From NCBI GenBank assembly GCA_002747015.1, contig NVXI01000005.1:95582-120550 (forward strand): a stretch of DNA of 24,969 bases, given 5' to 3'. The DNA comes from Zetaproteobacteria bacterium (GTDB lineage Bacteria > Pseudomonadota > Alphaproteobacteria > Micavibrionales > Micavibrionaceae). Under the pieces are notes generated by a model, which was given only the letters and a program-made list of their open reading frames with translations, searched no databases and was not told where the DNA came from. Made by a program: the position numbers and the translations under genes. Below are positions 13,418 to 20,407 of the stretch, piece after piece; positions within the stretch are counted from its first letter, which is position 1; every line of letters starts with the position of its first letter.

Positions 13418-14902
13418 ATGAGCAAATACGCGATTTCGGATGCGGATTTTAAGCTGTTTATTGTGCTATGGAATCAGCAACAAAATATGAAAACGCCTTA
13501 TATTCATATGCAAATAGCAAGTTGGCTGGAAGAGCGATGGAAACGTGGGGACAGGTCTTTGTTACTCATGGCTTTTCGTTCGGCGGGGAAATCAACGCTT
13601 GTGGGGTTGTTTTGTGCGTGGTTAATTTATCGTGATCCGAATTTGCGTATTCTTGTTCTGGCCGCAGATTTCACACTGGCCAAGAAAATGGTGCGTAATG
13701 TAAAGCGTATTATAGAGCTCCACCCATTGACCTTGCCTTTAAAACCTGCGCGCGCGGATCAATGGGCTTCTGATCGCTTTACAGTAAAGCGTATGTTGGA
13801 ATTGCGCGACCCCTCGATGATGGCAAAGGGCGTGGGATCGAACATAACAGGCAGTCGCGCCGATATCGTGATTTGTGATGATGTTGAAGTGCCAAACACC
13901 TGCTATAGCGCGGAAAAACGTGAGGATCTACGTGAGAGATTGGCCGAAATATCCTATGTTTTGACAATAGACGGAACGCGGCTTTATGTCGGAACGCCGC
14001 ATCATTACTTTTCTATCTATGCAGATACACCACGCAAAGAAATTGGCGAAGAGCATATCTTCTTGGACGGATTTGAACGTCTTTGTATCCCCATATTGAA
14101 CGCGCAAGGCGAGAGCATCTGGCCAGAGCGTTATAGCGATGCACAAATTACGCAAATCAAACGCAGCGCAGGGCCAAACAAGTTTGACAGTCAGATGATG
14201 TTAAAAGCAGTAAATATTATGGAGGGGCGTCTTAACCCTGAATTATTGCGTTATTACGATGCGCCATTGGAATATGCGAAGGAAATGAACAGCCTGTATA
14301 TCGGGCAGCATAAAATGGTGGGGGCATCATGTTGGTGGGATCCGGCATTTGGTAAATCAGGCGGTGACAGTAGTGTCGTTGCGGTTATATTTGGTGATGA
14401 AGGTGGAAATTATTACCTGCATCATATCGCTTATCTCACTATAGATGAGAATGATGATCTGGATGAGGCAGGCCAGCAAGCGCGCCAAGTTGCGAAAATA
14501 GCCAAAGAGTTTTATCTGCCCTCTATTGCCGTTGAAATTAACGGTATTGGACGGTTTTTACCCAATATTTTGCGTAATGCCCTTACAAAAGCCCGTGCCC
14601 CATGTCGTGTGCGTGATATCTCGAGCAGCCGCAGCAAAGATATCCGTATTTTGGAAGGCTTTGATGCGGTTATGGCCGCAGGAAGGCTCTATGTGCATGA
14701 AAGCGTAACAAAAACGCCGTTTATCATGGAGATGCGTGAATGGCGCCCAGGTGCCAAGAATGCCCAAGATGATGGCCTTGACGCTGTTGCAGGTGCGTTG
14801 TCGCAACAGCCGGATCGATTGGAACGCCTACATGGTGCGGGTGAACATCGTTGGATGCACGGAGCAGGCACGCACACAGCAAAGAGCGACTTTAATGTTT
14901 AA
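13418..14902 (+). CDS. Terminase large subunit
   Basis: 494 aa with an AGGAGG site. The N-terminal packaging ATPase has a Walker A variant, FRSAGKST (53-60), a Walker B, ADIVICDDVE (148-157), and the coupling motif region VGTPHH (191-196). The C-terminal RNase H-like nuclease has candidate acidic metal ligands: D308 in WWDPAFGKSGGDSS, E373 in AVEINGIG, and D451/D452 or D455 in AQDDGLDAVAGAL. It cuts concatemeric phage DNA and pumps it into the procapsid through the portal. Length fits podoviral large terminases (T7 gp19 is somewhat longer). Its stop overlaps a downstream ATG by one base. Confidence 0.93.
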   Translation: MSKYAISDADFKLFIVLWNQQQNMKTPYIHMQIASWLEERWKRGDRSLLLMAFRSAGKSTLVGLFCAWLIYRDPNLRILVLAADFTLAKKMVRNVKRIIELHPLTLPLKPARADQWASDRFTVKRMLELRDPSMMAKGVGSNITGSRADIVICDDVEVPNTCYSAEKREDLRERLAEISYVLTIDGTRLYVGTPHHYFSIYADTPRKEIGEEHIFLDGFERLCIPILNAQGESIWPERYSDAQITQIKRSAGPNKFDSQMMLKAVNIMEGRLNPELLRYYDAPLEYAKEMNSLYIGQHKMVGASCWWDPAFGKSGGDSSVVAVIFGDEGGNYYLHHIAYLTIDENDDLDEAGQQARQVAKIAKEFYLPSIAVEINGIGRFLPNILRNALTKARAPCRVRDISSSRSKDIRILEGFDAVMAAGRLYVHESVTKTPFIMEMREWRPGAKNAQDDGLDAVAGALSQQPDRLERLHGAGEHRWMHGAGTHTAKSDFNV

Positions 14903-14925
14903 TGGAACTGAATGGAGAGAAGATA

Positions 14926-15243
14926 ATGACAGATATTTCGAATGATCTCTTATGGTGGATTACGGTGGTTGATTTGCCAGCGATGGCGGGTCTGTTATTG
15001 ATGATTTGGCGCACACGAAATGATTCAAATAAGGCGGTCGATAGCATTCAATTAACGCTTGATCGGCGGTGTGAACAGCTACGTGATGCGCTCTATGCAT
15101 TTAAGCTGGAGGTGGCGAAAAACTATGCCTCGCAAAAAGATTTACGTAGCGTTGAACATAGAATTGTAGAGCACCTACTGCGTATTGAAACCAAGCTGGA
15201 TAACACAGCCATGCGAACAGCTGCATTAAAGTACAAAGGTTAA
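14926..15243 (+). CDS. TM/coiled-coil protein of lysis region (candidate i-spanin or holin accessory)
   Basis: 105 aa from ATG 14926, which has GGAGAG 8 nt upstream. An ATG at 14902, overlapping the terminase stop, would add 8 residues but has no ribosome site. One membrane segment (LLWWITVVDLPAMAGLLLMI, about 7-26) is followed by WRTRND and a long charged helix (LRDALYAFKLEVAKNYASQK, then DLRSVEHRIVEHLLRIETKL). Similar proteins (ITVVDLPA.AGL..LIWR, LEVAK.YAS...L...E.RL..HL.RIE.KL) lie near terminase or lysis genes in alphaproteobacterial phages. Topology, N-terminal anchor plus coiled coil, fits an inner-membrane spanin such as T7 gp18.5, which also follows the terminase small subunit region. 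Assignment is by topology and position only. Confidence 0.65.
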   Translation: MTDISNDLLWWITVVDLPAMAGLLLMIWRTRNDSNKAVDSIQLTLDRRCEQLRDALYAFKLEVAKNYASQKDLRSVEHRIVEHLLRIETKLDNTAMRTAALKYKG

Positions 15244-15261
15244 TGTAATTTTATGTAAATA

Positions 15262-15290
15262 TTGACATTGAAGGGCATAATATTGTAGGG
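15262..15290 (+). promoter_or_regulatory. Promoter-like site for 201-aa moron
   Basis: TTGACA (15262-15267), 18 nt after the preceding stop. At 17-nt spacing the -10 is GTAGGG (15285-15290), poor against TATAAT but with TA where alphaproteobacterial promoters keep it. Confidence 0.35.
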
Positions 15291-15326
15291 AGTGTCTAAT
15301 ACTCACCAAAAGCCAAGGTTATGAAT

Positions 15327-15932
15327 ATGAGTGGATTAGAAGAATATGCCAATGGAAAATTTGTGACTTATGTTGCGAATGATTTTGAGTTGTTAAATGT
15401 AATGGTTCATGGGTATTCCAAAAGCCTTGATGAAGGTTTTCAAGGGATTCGCGCTTTGCATGCTGGACGTTGGCCGCCAACGCTACAAGAGGTCGAGGCA
15501 AATACGAAATTATCTGATCAGTTATACGACTCTACACAAACGCTGAGGGACTGCGTAATTAAAATCGGGCAGTGTCTGGAGCGTATCAGTGAAGGCCGTG
15601 GGCGTATTGGTACGGATCAGGCACTTGAAATTGCAGAGTTTTTCTCTGAATGTAATCATTTTTATCACGAAGCTATGCCGTTGCTTGATAGGGATGTGCA
15701 TCAAGTCGTTATGGTGAAAAATGGTGAAAAAATGTCTGATTGGTATGATGTGTTGGAAGGGTTAGGCCTTAAAACATTACTCAGAACGATCAATGAAAAG
15801 GACATTTTGGATTACTGCGAAAAATTTCAGAGCATTGAAAATGACAATTGGTCGAATGAGTATAAGAGGGATGTCTTGTCGGGCATTCGTTATTCTATTG
15901 ATACGCCTGTTGAGTGTATTTTAGAGGCTTAG
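15327..15932 (+). CDS. 201-aa protein of unknown function, moron
   Basis: Soluble, acidic, helix-rich protein. I choose ATG 15327 because AAGG (15315-15318) is 8 nt upstream of it but only 2 nt from the ATG at 15321. No membrane segment or signal peptide. Visible landmarks are a central LYDSTQTLRDCVIKIGQCLE helix, FFSECNHFYHEAMPLLDRDV with two His and one Cys close together, and WYDVLEGLGLKTLLRTINEK. I recognise no family. It lies between the TM/coiled-coil gene and the endolysin with its own terminator and a TTGACA site, so it is probably an accessory gene rather than part of the lysis cassette. Confidence 0.6.
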   Translation: MSGLEEYANGKFVTYVANDFELLNVMVHGYSKSLDEGFQGIRALHAGRWPPTLQEVEANTKLSDQLYDSTQTLRDCVIKIGQCLERISEGRGRIGTDQALEIAEFFSECNHFYHEAMPLLDRDVHQVVMVKNGEKMSDWYDVLEGLGLKTLLRTINEKDILDYCEKFQSIENDNWSNEYKRDVLSGIRYSIDTPVECILEA

Positions 15933-15963
15933 GCAGTACTTATTATTAAGTTTATTATTATTT

Positions 15964-15989
15964 AGCTCCGATTTTTCGGGGCTTTTTTT
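15964..15989 (+). terminator. Intrinsic terminator of 201-aa moron
   Basis: AGCTCCG (15964-15970), 6-nt loop, CGGGGCT (15977-15983), T-tract 15983-15989, then GTGC as in the other cassette terminators. Confidence 0.87.
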
Positions 15990-16014
15990 GTGCAAAGAAA
16001 GTAAGGAGATTACG

Positions 16015-16509
16015 ATGAGTAAGAAACCAAATCTGGTTGCTTTGGACACGCTATGTGCATCCAAAGGCGATAAATCCATGCAGGATTTTTATGATGAGAT
16101 TACAGCCGATGTTTTAGCGCGCACATTATGGGGGGAAGCACGCGGTGAGGGCGCAGAAGGTATGAAGGCAGTGGCTTGTGTTATTCTAAACCGTGCAGCG
16201 ATAGCGCAGAAAAAAGGTAAATTCTGGTGGGGGAATAATATTATTCAAATTTGTCAAAAGCCGTACCAGTTTAGTTGCTGGAATCGCAGCGATCCGAATT
16301 TTCAAAAATTACAATTGGTTGATGAAGGGGATTTGTATTTTGTAACGGCATGTCGTATTGCAAATCGTGCACTTGCGGGTGTTTTAAAAGATAATACATT
16401 GGGCGCAACGCATTATCATGCGGCCTCTATTGCGCCGTACTGGGCAAAAGGGAAGACGCCATCATCAGTGGTCGGTGTACATAAGTTTTATGATTTGGTG
16501 GAGGTATAA
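16015..16509 (+). CDS. SleB-type cell wall hydrolase (endolysin)
   Basis: 164 aa from ATG 16015 (AAGGAG 6 nt upstream); a TTG at 15988 lies inside the terminator and is rejected. The cell wall hydrolase SleB family (Hydrolase_2) pattern is clear: LARTLWGEARGEGAEGMKAV with the candidate catalytic Glu41, ACVILNRA, QICQKPYQFSCWN, ANRALAGVLKDNTLGATHYH, and a C-terminal VVGVHKFYDL. These enzymes cleave the peptidoglycan glycan strand. No signal peptide, so release through the holin coded 3 nt downstream is expected. Good length for the family, no missing motif. Confidence 0.92.
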   Translation: MSKKPNLVALDTLCASKGDKSMQDFYDEITADVLARTLWGEARGEGAEGMKAVACVILNRAAIAQKKGKFWWGNNIIQICQKPYQFSCWNRSDPNFQKLQLVDEGDLYFVTACRIANRALAGVLKDNTLGATHYHAASIAPYWAKGKTPSSVVGVHKFYDLVEV

Positions 16510-16512
16510 GCT

Positions 16513-17043
16513 ATGTTAGCGACGTTGTTATCACAATTGGGCTTACCTGTCTTAATGGCTATTCTTGGCGGTGCATTGGAGGTTCTGGATCATCCGGCGG
16601 CAAAAACTGCGGCGAAGGCTTTAGGAAAGGTAGAGACTGCTCTAAAAAATGGAGAGATCACGCCTGAGAAATTGGCCGAAGCCAACCGTCACAGTGAAAA
16701 AATGGCGGAGTTAGAAATTGAGAGCTATCAGGAAAATTTATCCGAAGTTAACAAATCTCTACGCGCAGAGATTGCCTCTGGCGATAAATATGTGCGCCGA
16801 ATGCGCCCGACATTTGGATATTTGATGGCTTTTACTTGGGCGGCGCAAATGTTTGGTATTGCCTATGTAATTATATTTGATACGGATAAAGCAGGTGTTG
16901 TGATGGTGGCGATGGGGAATTTGAGCGCAATATGGGCGGTTGGCTTATCCGTGCTAGGGATTTATGTGTATAAGCGTAGTGAAGATAAACGTGGTAGTGT
17001 GGCACGTGATGTTATTTTCTGGAATAAAAATAATGTTTCTTAA
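16513..17043 (+). CDS. Holin, 3TM GTA-type
   Basis: 176 aa. An N-terminal hydrophobic stretch (LGLPVLMAILGGALEVL), a charged linker (EKMAELEIESYQENLSEVNK), the signature KYVRRMRPTFGYLMAFTWAA (about 93-112), and two further helices (MFGIAYVIIF and MGNLSAIWAVGLSVLGIYVY) identify the family 'holin of 3TMs, for gene-transfer release'. RRMRP.F.Y is the hallmark. It lies directly after the endolysin gene, as expected for a lysis pair. The ribosome site is weak (GGAGG inside the endolysin end, about 9 nt upstream), suggesting coupling. The C-terminus is basic and cytoplasmic. Confidence 0.87.
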   Translation: MLATLLSQLGLPVLMAILGGALEVLDHPAAKTAAKALGKVETALKNGEITPEKLAEANRHSEKMAELEIESYQENLSEVNKSLRAEIASGDKYVRRMRPTFGYLMAFTWAAQMFGIAYVIIFDTDKAGVVMVAMGNLSAIWAVGLSVLGIYVYKRSEDKRGSVARDVIFWNKNNVS

Positions 17044-17189
17044 GCTATTTCTGGTGTTTATAGTTAAAGTGTACTAATATATCATCGCTGTTATTGAGTT
17101 ATGGTGAATATATATTTGAGTATCGTTGTGCTCAATGTAAAATATTTATTTTTACAGAGTTATTATTTAAACAGGACTATAGTTTTACT

Positions 17190-17906
17190 ATGCATATTTT
17201 ACTTTCTATTTTCGTTATTATGACATTGTTATTGCCGCAGAATTCGCAAGCAAGAGATTTGGAAACAGGCAGTGTTGACGTTATTATGCCTGAGTTGCGG
17301 TCTACATCTGTTGTGATCGATGACAATGACGAGAGGCCTGTTGAGCCTAATATCGGAGAGATTTTTTACAAAAAACGCTTGCCTTTAACCAGTATGAAAG
17401 AGCGTGTAGATAGGCTAATACACGGGATTAAAAAAGGTGTTCCACCAGAGTTTGACCATTATGGCTATGAAATTCGTCGATATATGTCCCGCATCGGAAG
17501 TATGGAGATCTTTGAAAATGAGGAATATTTGAAAGACCAAATTAGAAATGTTCGGAAATCCGCAATTATATATGACTATTGGAAAAAAGGGTTGGAGCAG
17601 GAAGTTTTAGATATTGAAGCGCTTTTGGATGAGGATGATACTATATCACCTGGTGTACGTACTGCATTTAAGCAAAACCGAATTACAGTGAGAACATTCT
17701 TAATTAGTCTTAAGAGTTGGATAGATTCGAATGAACGTCTTTTGCTTCATGTTTTCAATCACCCTGGAATATATGAAATTTATTATCCTGAAATTATTAT
17801 TGCCAGTCCGCAAGCCAATTTAGAATTTTATAACAACACTGTAATTAAGCAAACGAAACTGAAGGAAATACGAGTTTATAGACCATTTAACATGATGGTT
17901 TATTAA
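17190..17906 (+). CDS. Predicted secreted protein at prophage edge
   Basis: 238 aa from ATG 17190, which opens a clear signal peptide, MHILLSIFVIMTLLLPQNSQ, cleaved probably after QA. A TTG at 17094 would place 32 residues before it and is unlikely. The mature protein is charged and helix-rich (MKERVDRLIHGIKKGVPPEF, EVLDIEALLDEDDTISPGVR) and ends with FYNNTVIKQTKLKEIRVYRP. No family recognised. Last plus-strand gene before the convergent folD, in the place where prophages often carry lysogenic conversion genes. The ribosome site is weak (AGGA 13 nt away). The 146 bp upstream are very AT-rich and contain a TAATAT (17075) without a good -35 box. It might instead be a host gene. Confidence 0.6.
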   Translation: MHILLSIFVIMTLLLPQNSQARDLETGSVDVIMPELRSTSVVIDDNDERPVEPNIGEIFYKKRLPLTSMKERVDRLIHGIKKGVPPEFDHYGYEIRRYMSRIGSMEIFENEEYLKDQIRNVRKSAIIYDYWKKGLEQEVLDIEALLDEDDTISPGVRTAFKQNRITVRTFLISLKSWIDSNERLLLHVFNHPGIYEIYYPEIIIASPQANLEFYNNTVIKQTKLKEIRVYRPFNMMVY

Positions 17907-17948
17907 AGGCGTATTGCTGAATTTTTAAGCATGTTTTTGAAAGCAGAG

Positions 17949-18791
17949 TTACCCCTGTACAAATTGACGTCTAGCCTTGATGGTATTAGATAGCAGACAT
18001 GCGATTGTCATTGGCCCAACTCCGCCCGGAACAGGTGTTATTGCCCCTGCAACTTCAATGGCTTGAGCATAGTCAACATCACCGCATAGTTTTCCATTAT
18101 CCATTCTGTTAATACCAACATCAATGACACAGGCACCCGGTTTGATCCAATCGGCTTTCACCATTTTTTCACGCCCGACGGCTGCGACTAGAATATCGGC
18201 ATTGCGACAAACAGCGGCAAGGTCTTTTGTTCGTGAATGCGCCATAGTGACGGTACAATTTTCTTGTAGCAGGAGTTGTGCCATAGGTTTTCCGAATAAT
18301 AGGGATCGTCCGATAATAACCGCGTTTAGGCCATTCAGGTCTTTTATAACGCTTTTAATCAGAATAATGCTTCCCTGTGGTGTGCAAGGCACCATGCCAT
18401 CCACCCCTGCAACCAGTGCCCCTACATTCAGCAGATTTAAGCCATCAACATCCTTTTCTGCAGATATAAGCTGTATCAGTCTGTCACTATCAAGGTGTTT
18501 GGGTAGGGGGAGTTGAAGCAATATGCCATCAACATCGAAATCCCTATTTAAACTGGTGATCAGTGCTTCAATGATTTCGTTCGTTGTGTCCTCGGGCAGG
18601 CGATGCTCAATGCTTCGGATGCCGGTTTTTTCGCAGGCTTTAATCTTATTATTCACATAAACATTTGATGCAGGGTCATTTCCAACCAGAATAACGGCCA
18701 AGCCCGGTTTTTGATCCATTTCTCTAACCTGAAGTGCTAATTCTTCTTTTAGAGTTTTAGAAATGGCTTTGCCATCGATAATATGTACCAT
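17949..18791 (-). CDS. folD: FolD, methylenetetrahydrofolate dehydrogenase/cyclohydrolase
   Basis: 280 aa from the ATG at 18791 (MVHIIDGKAI), the family start; a longer frame to 18863 would overlap yggT and is rejected. FolD makes 10-formyl-THF and NADPH from methylene-THF in the cytosol for purine and formyl-Met synthesis. Motifs: YVNNKIKAC with catalytic Tyr45 and Lys49, VDGILLQLPLP (88-98), VPCTPQG (134-140), GRSLLFGKP (161-169; most FolD have V where this has F), and PVPGGVGPMT (253-262). Complete and intact. It starts 16 nt after the yggT stop, so the two form an operon, a common arrangement in Alphaproteobacteria. First clear chromosomal gene beside the prophage. Confidence 0.97.
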   Translation of the reverse strand: MVHIIDGKAISKTLKEELALQVREMDQKPGLAVILVGNDPASNVYVNNKIKACEKTGIRSIEHRLPEDTTNEIIEALITSLNRDFDVDGILLQLPLPKHLDSDRLIQLISAEKDVDGLNLLNVGALVAGVDGMVPCTPQGSIILIKSVIKDLNGLNAVIIGRSLLFGKPMAQLLLQENCTVTMAHSRTKDLAAVCRNADILVAAVGREKMVKADWIKPGACVIDVGINRMDNGKLCGDVDYAQAIEVAGAITPVPGGVGPMTIACLLSNTIKARRQFVQG

Positions 18792-18807
18792 TGTTAAAGT
18801 CCAATGA

Positions 18808-19095
18808 CTAAATGAAGAGGGAGAAGAAAAGAGATGGGATAATTTGCAAGCCGATAATAACAATCAACGGCGTGAAATCCATGCCTCCCATAGGGGGGAT
18901 ATATTTTCTTAAAGGTATAAATACAGGGTCTGTCAGCTTCTTTAAAACAGTGGTTAGGCGCACTGCCGCATCATTCTCCGCATTGATAATATCAAACGCG
19001 ATAAGCCAGCTTAACGCAACTTGTGCTACAATAACCATAATGTATAAATTGACTAGAAATGAAAAAATGCTAATGATCATGAAAAGAAGAAACAT
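18808..19095 (-). CDS. yggT: YggT family integral membrane protein
   Basis: 95 aa, two hydrophobic segments (FLLFMIISIFSFLVNLYIMV at the start, FTPLIVIIGLQIIPSLFFSL at the end). Between them are the family features LSWLIAFDIINAENDAAVRL and LTDPVFIPLRKYIPPMGGMD, the second being the YGGT signature (TdP.l.P.Rr.iPp.gg.D.sPl). YggT proteins are linked to osmotic adaptation and membrane or division functions, without a firm mechanism. Single-repeat short form, usual in Alphaproteobacteria. Upstream partner of folD. Confidence 0.92.
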   Translation of the reverse strand: MFLLFMIISIFSFLVNLYIMVIVAQVALSWLIAFDIINAENDAAVRLTTVLKKLTDPVFIPLRKYIPPMGGMDFTPLIVIIGLQIIPSLFFSLFI

Positions 19096-19185
19096 GCAAA
19101 TATCCTATTATTTGTAGTTGTTTTTACTTTTTATATAGATTTTACATCTAAAGTAAATGATTTAGGAGTTAGGCGTAGGTTTTTT

Positions 19186-19896
19186 ATGTTTGGGATTGAT
19201 CCAGTTACACTATCATCATTGTTGATTCTAGCGGGCAGTAATGTCTCGTGTCCTACGCATGATCCAACGGAAATCAATATTATTCCACGCACAGAAAAGG
19301 TTAAGTATGATCGCGGACAAACCTTAAAAGAAATTCAAAAATATAGCACTGATACGGTTGATCCTTATGGTTTTCATGGAACAACGATTACGCAGGGCTT
19401 TATGAAGGGCAGAATACAGTTAGAGCATAGAATAAAATTTGGGCAATCGATTAATAAGGGCTATGGCTTTGCGTGTGTTTGGTACAAGGAGATCACGGTG
19501 AAGTTACATATTGATCCAACTATTGTTATTGCGAAAGAGCTGTATAAAGATAAATGCATGCGCAAAGCAATTCTTGCACATGAATTAAAGCATGTGCGCG
19601 TTGATCGTGAAATTGTTAATAAATATGCGAGATCTATGGGTAATAAATTGATGAAGGAATTGAAGTCGCGTGGGTTTTCTGCCGGACCGTTGCGCATTGA
19701 TCGTGCACAAGAGGTGTCACAGAAGATGCAACACGTGGTCGATCAAATTCTTGAGCTGGAATATGATAAAATGGGAATTGAGAGGCGGGAGCGTCAACGC
19801 GAAGTTGATAGCTTGGAAGAATATAATAGTGTCGATGATAAATGCCCCGGTTTTGAAAAGAAAAAAGAGAGGCTCTATTCTGACTTGATGCGGTAG
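19186..19896 (+). CDS. Predicted HExxH zinc-binding protein
   Basis: 236 aa. The N-terminus (SSLLILAGSNVSC) looks like a short export signal; the Cys is not in a good lipobox. Residues 94-112 (GFACVWYKEITVKLHIDPTI) precede a metallopeptidase-like motif HELKH (132-136) in ILAHELKHVRVDREIVNKYA, with Asp140 or Glu142 as possible third ligand. I recall alphaproteobacterial hypothetical proteins with VW...TV...IDPTI...C...A.L.HE..HV.VDR..VNKYA; their function is undefined. The C-terminal quarter is a highly charged helix. Upstream GTAGG lies 7 nt from ATG. Enzymatic activity is not shown. Probably a host gene, between yggT and the ccm-like pair. Confidence 0.65.
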   Translation: MFGIDPVTLSSLLILAGSNVSCPTHDPTEINIIPRTEKVKYDRGQTLKEIQKYSTDTVDPYGFHGTTITQGFMKGRIQLEHRIKFGQSINKGYGFACVWYKEITVKLHIDPTIVIAKELYKDKCMRKAILAHELKHVRVDREIVNKYARSMGNKLMKELKSRGFSAGPLRIDRAQEVSQKMQHVVDQILELEYDKMGIERRERQREVDSLEEYNSVDDKCPGFEKKKERLYSDLMR

Positions 19897-19906
19897 CGTA
19901 TGAATT

Positions 19907-20407
19907 TTAATCCTGTGTTGTGCTTTTTGTCGTCGTATTTTTGGGCATTGTTATGGCGTTTACCTTGATGATGAAATATTGCAGGTCGTCTAGAAATGGG
20001 GCATCCTTCGGAGATACGTCTTGTGCTCGTTTTAAATTTTTAAGTGCTTCGCTTTTCTCGTTATGCTCTGCGTGGAGAAGGCCTTTTGCAAAATACGCTC
20101 TGCCTAATTGTAACGATATGTTATGATTTTCTCCCTTTTCAGTAAGGGCTTGGGTTAAAATATTGATAGCCAGCGAGAAGTCCCCTTGTTTTATATGTGT
20201 TTCTGCACGCTCATACGTTGATAGGGGGCTGCTTATGGTGTTCTTCGCTGTATCTATCGGAAATATCGTGAGGGCACCTCCAAGGGACACTATGGGGATA
20301 AACAGCATAAGGAAATAGCATGTACGTGGTCGGCTATGCATGATCGGCGCAATAAGAAATAATGTTATAATGCCACCTAGGATAACACACAGGGTAATCG
20401 GGATCAT
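19907..20407 (-). CDS. TPR membrane protein, CcmI/CycH-like
   Basis: 166 aa with two N-terminal membrane segments (ITLCVILGGIITLFLIAPIM and CYFLMLFIPIVSLGGALTIF) followed by a TPR region: TYERAETHIKQGDFSLAINI, then LGRAYFAKGLLHAEHNEKSE and ALKNLKRAQDVSPKDA. Its start overlaps the end of the CcmG-like gene by 4 nt. In cytochrome c maturation CcmI (CycH) has two TM helices and periplasmic TPRs and brings apocytochrome to the haem lyase. At 166 aa it is much shorter than typical CcmI, and it lacks the C-terminal beta domain, so the label rests on topology and partner. Convergent with the HExxH gene, 10 nt apart. Confidence 0.65.
   Translation of the reverse strand: MIPITLCVILGGIITLFLIAPIMHSRPRTCYFLMLFIPIVSLGGALTIFPIDTAKNTISSPLSTYERAETHIKQGDFSLAINILTQALTEKGENHNISLQLGRAYFAKGLLHAEHNEKSEALKNLKRAQDVSPKDAPFLDDLQYFIIKVNAITMPKNTTTKSTTQD

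Larger units (their letters stand above)
1..17906 (+). mobile_element. Podovirus-like prophage, late region with morons (left end outside window)
   Basis: Continuous run of virion, packaging and lysis genes in T7-like order, followed abruptly by convergent housekeeping genes starting with folD. Portal, capsid, both tail tubular proteins, large terminase, SleB hydrolase and 3TM holin are recognisable. No integrase, repressor, replication gene or phage RNA polymerase is present, so the early half must lie to the left if the element is complete. No tRNA and no duplicated core marks the right edge, and the boundary near 17.91-17.95 kb is inferred only from gene content. A gene transfer agent is unlikely because the connector and tail genes are podoviral rather than siphoviral. 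Confidence 0.85.

Noticed and set aside
17101..17223. 40-aa hydrophobic frame overlapping the secreted protein start
   Set aside because: No ribosome site; hydrophobicity follows from the extreme AT content; the overlapping signal-peptide frame is better.
17907..17948. attR site or terminator between the secreted protein gene and folD
   Set aside because: Only a 4-bp TGCT/AGCA hairpin and T-runs; no second copy of a core sequence in the window to compare with.
18792..18863. N-terminal extension of FolD to 18863
   Set aside because: Overlaps yggT and adds residues not seen in FolD; the family start MVHIIDG is at 18791.
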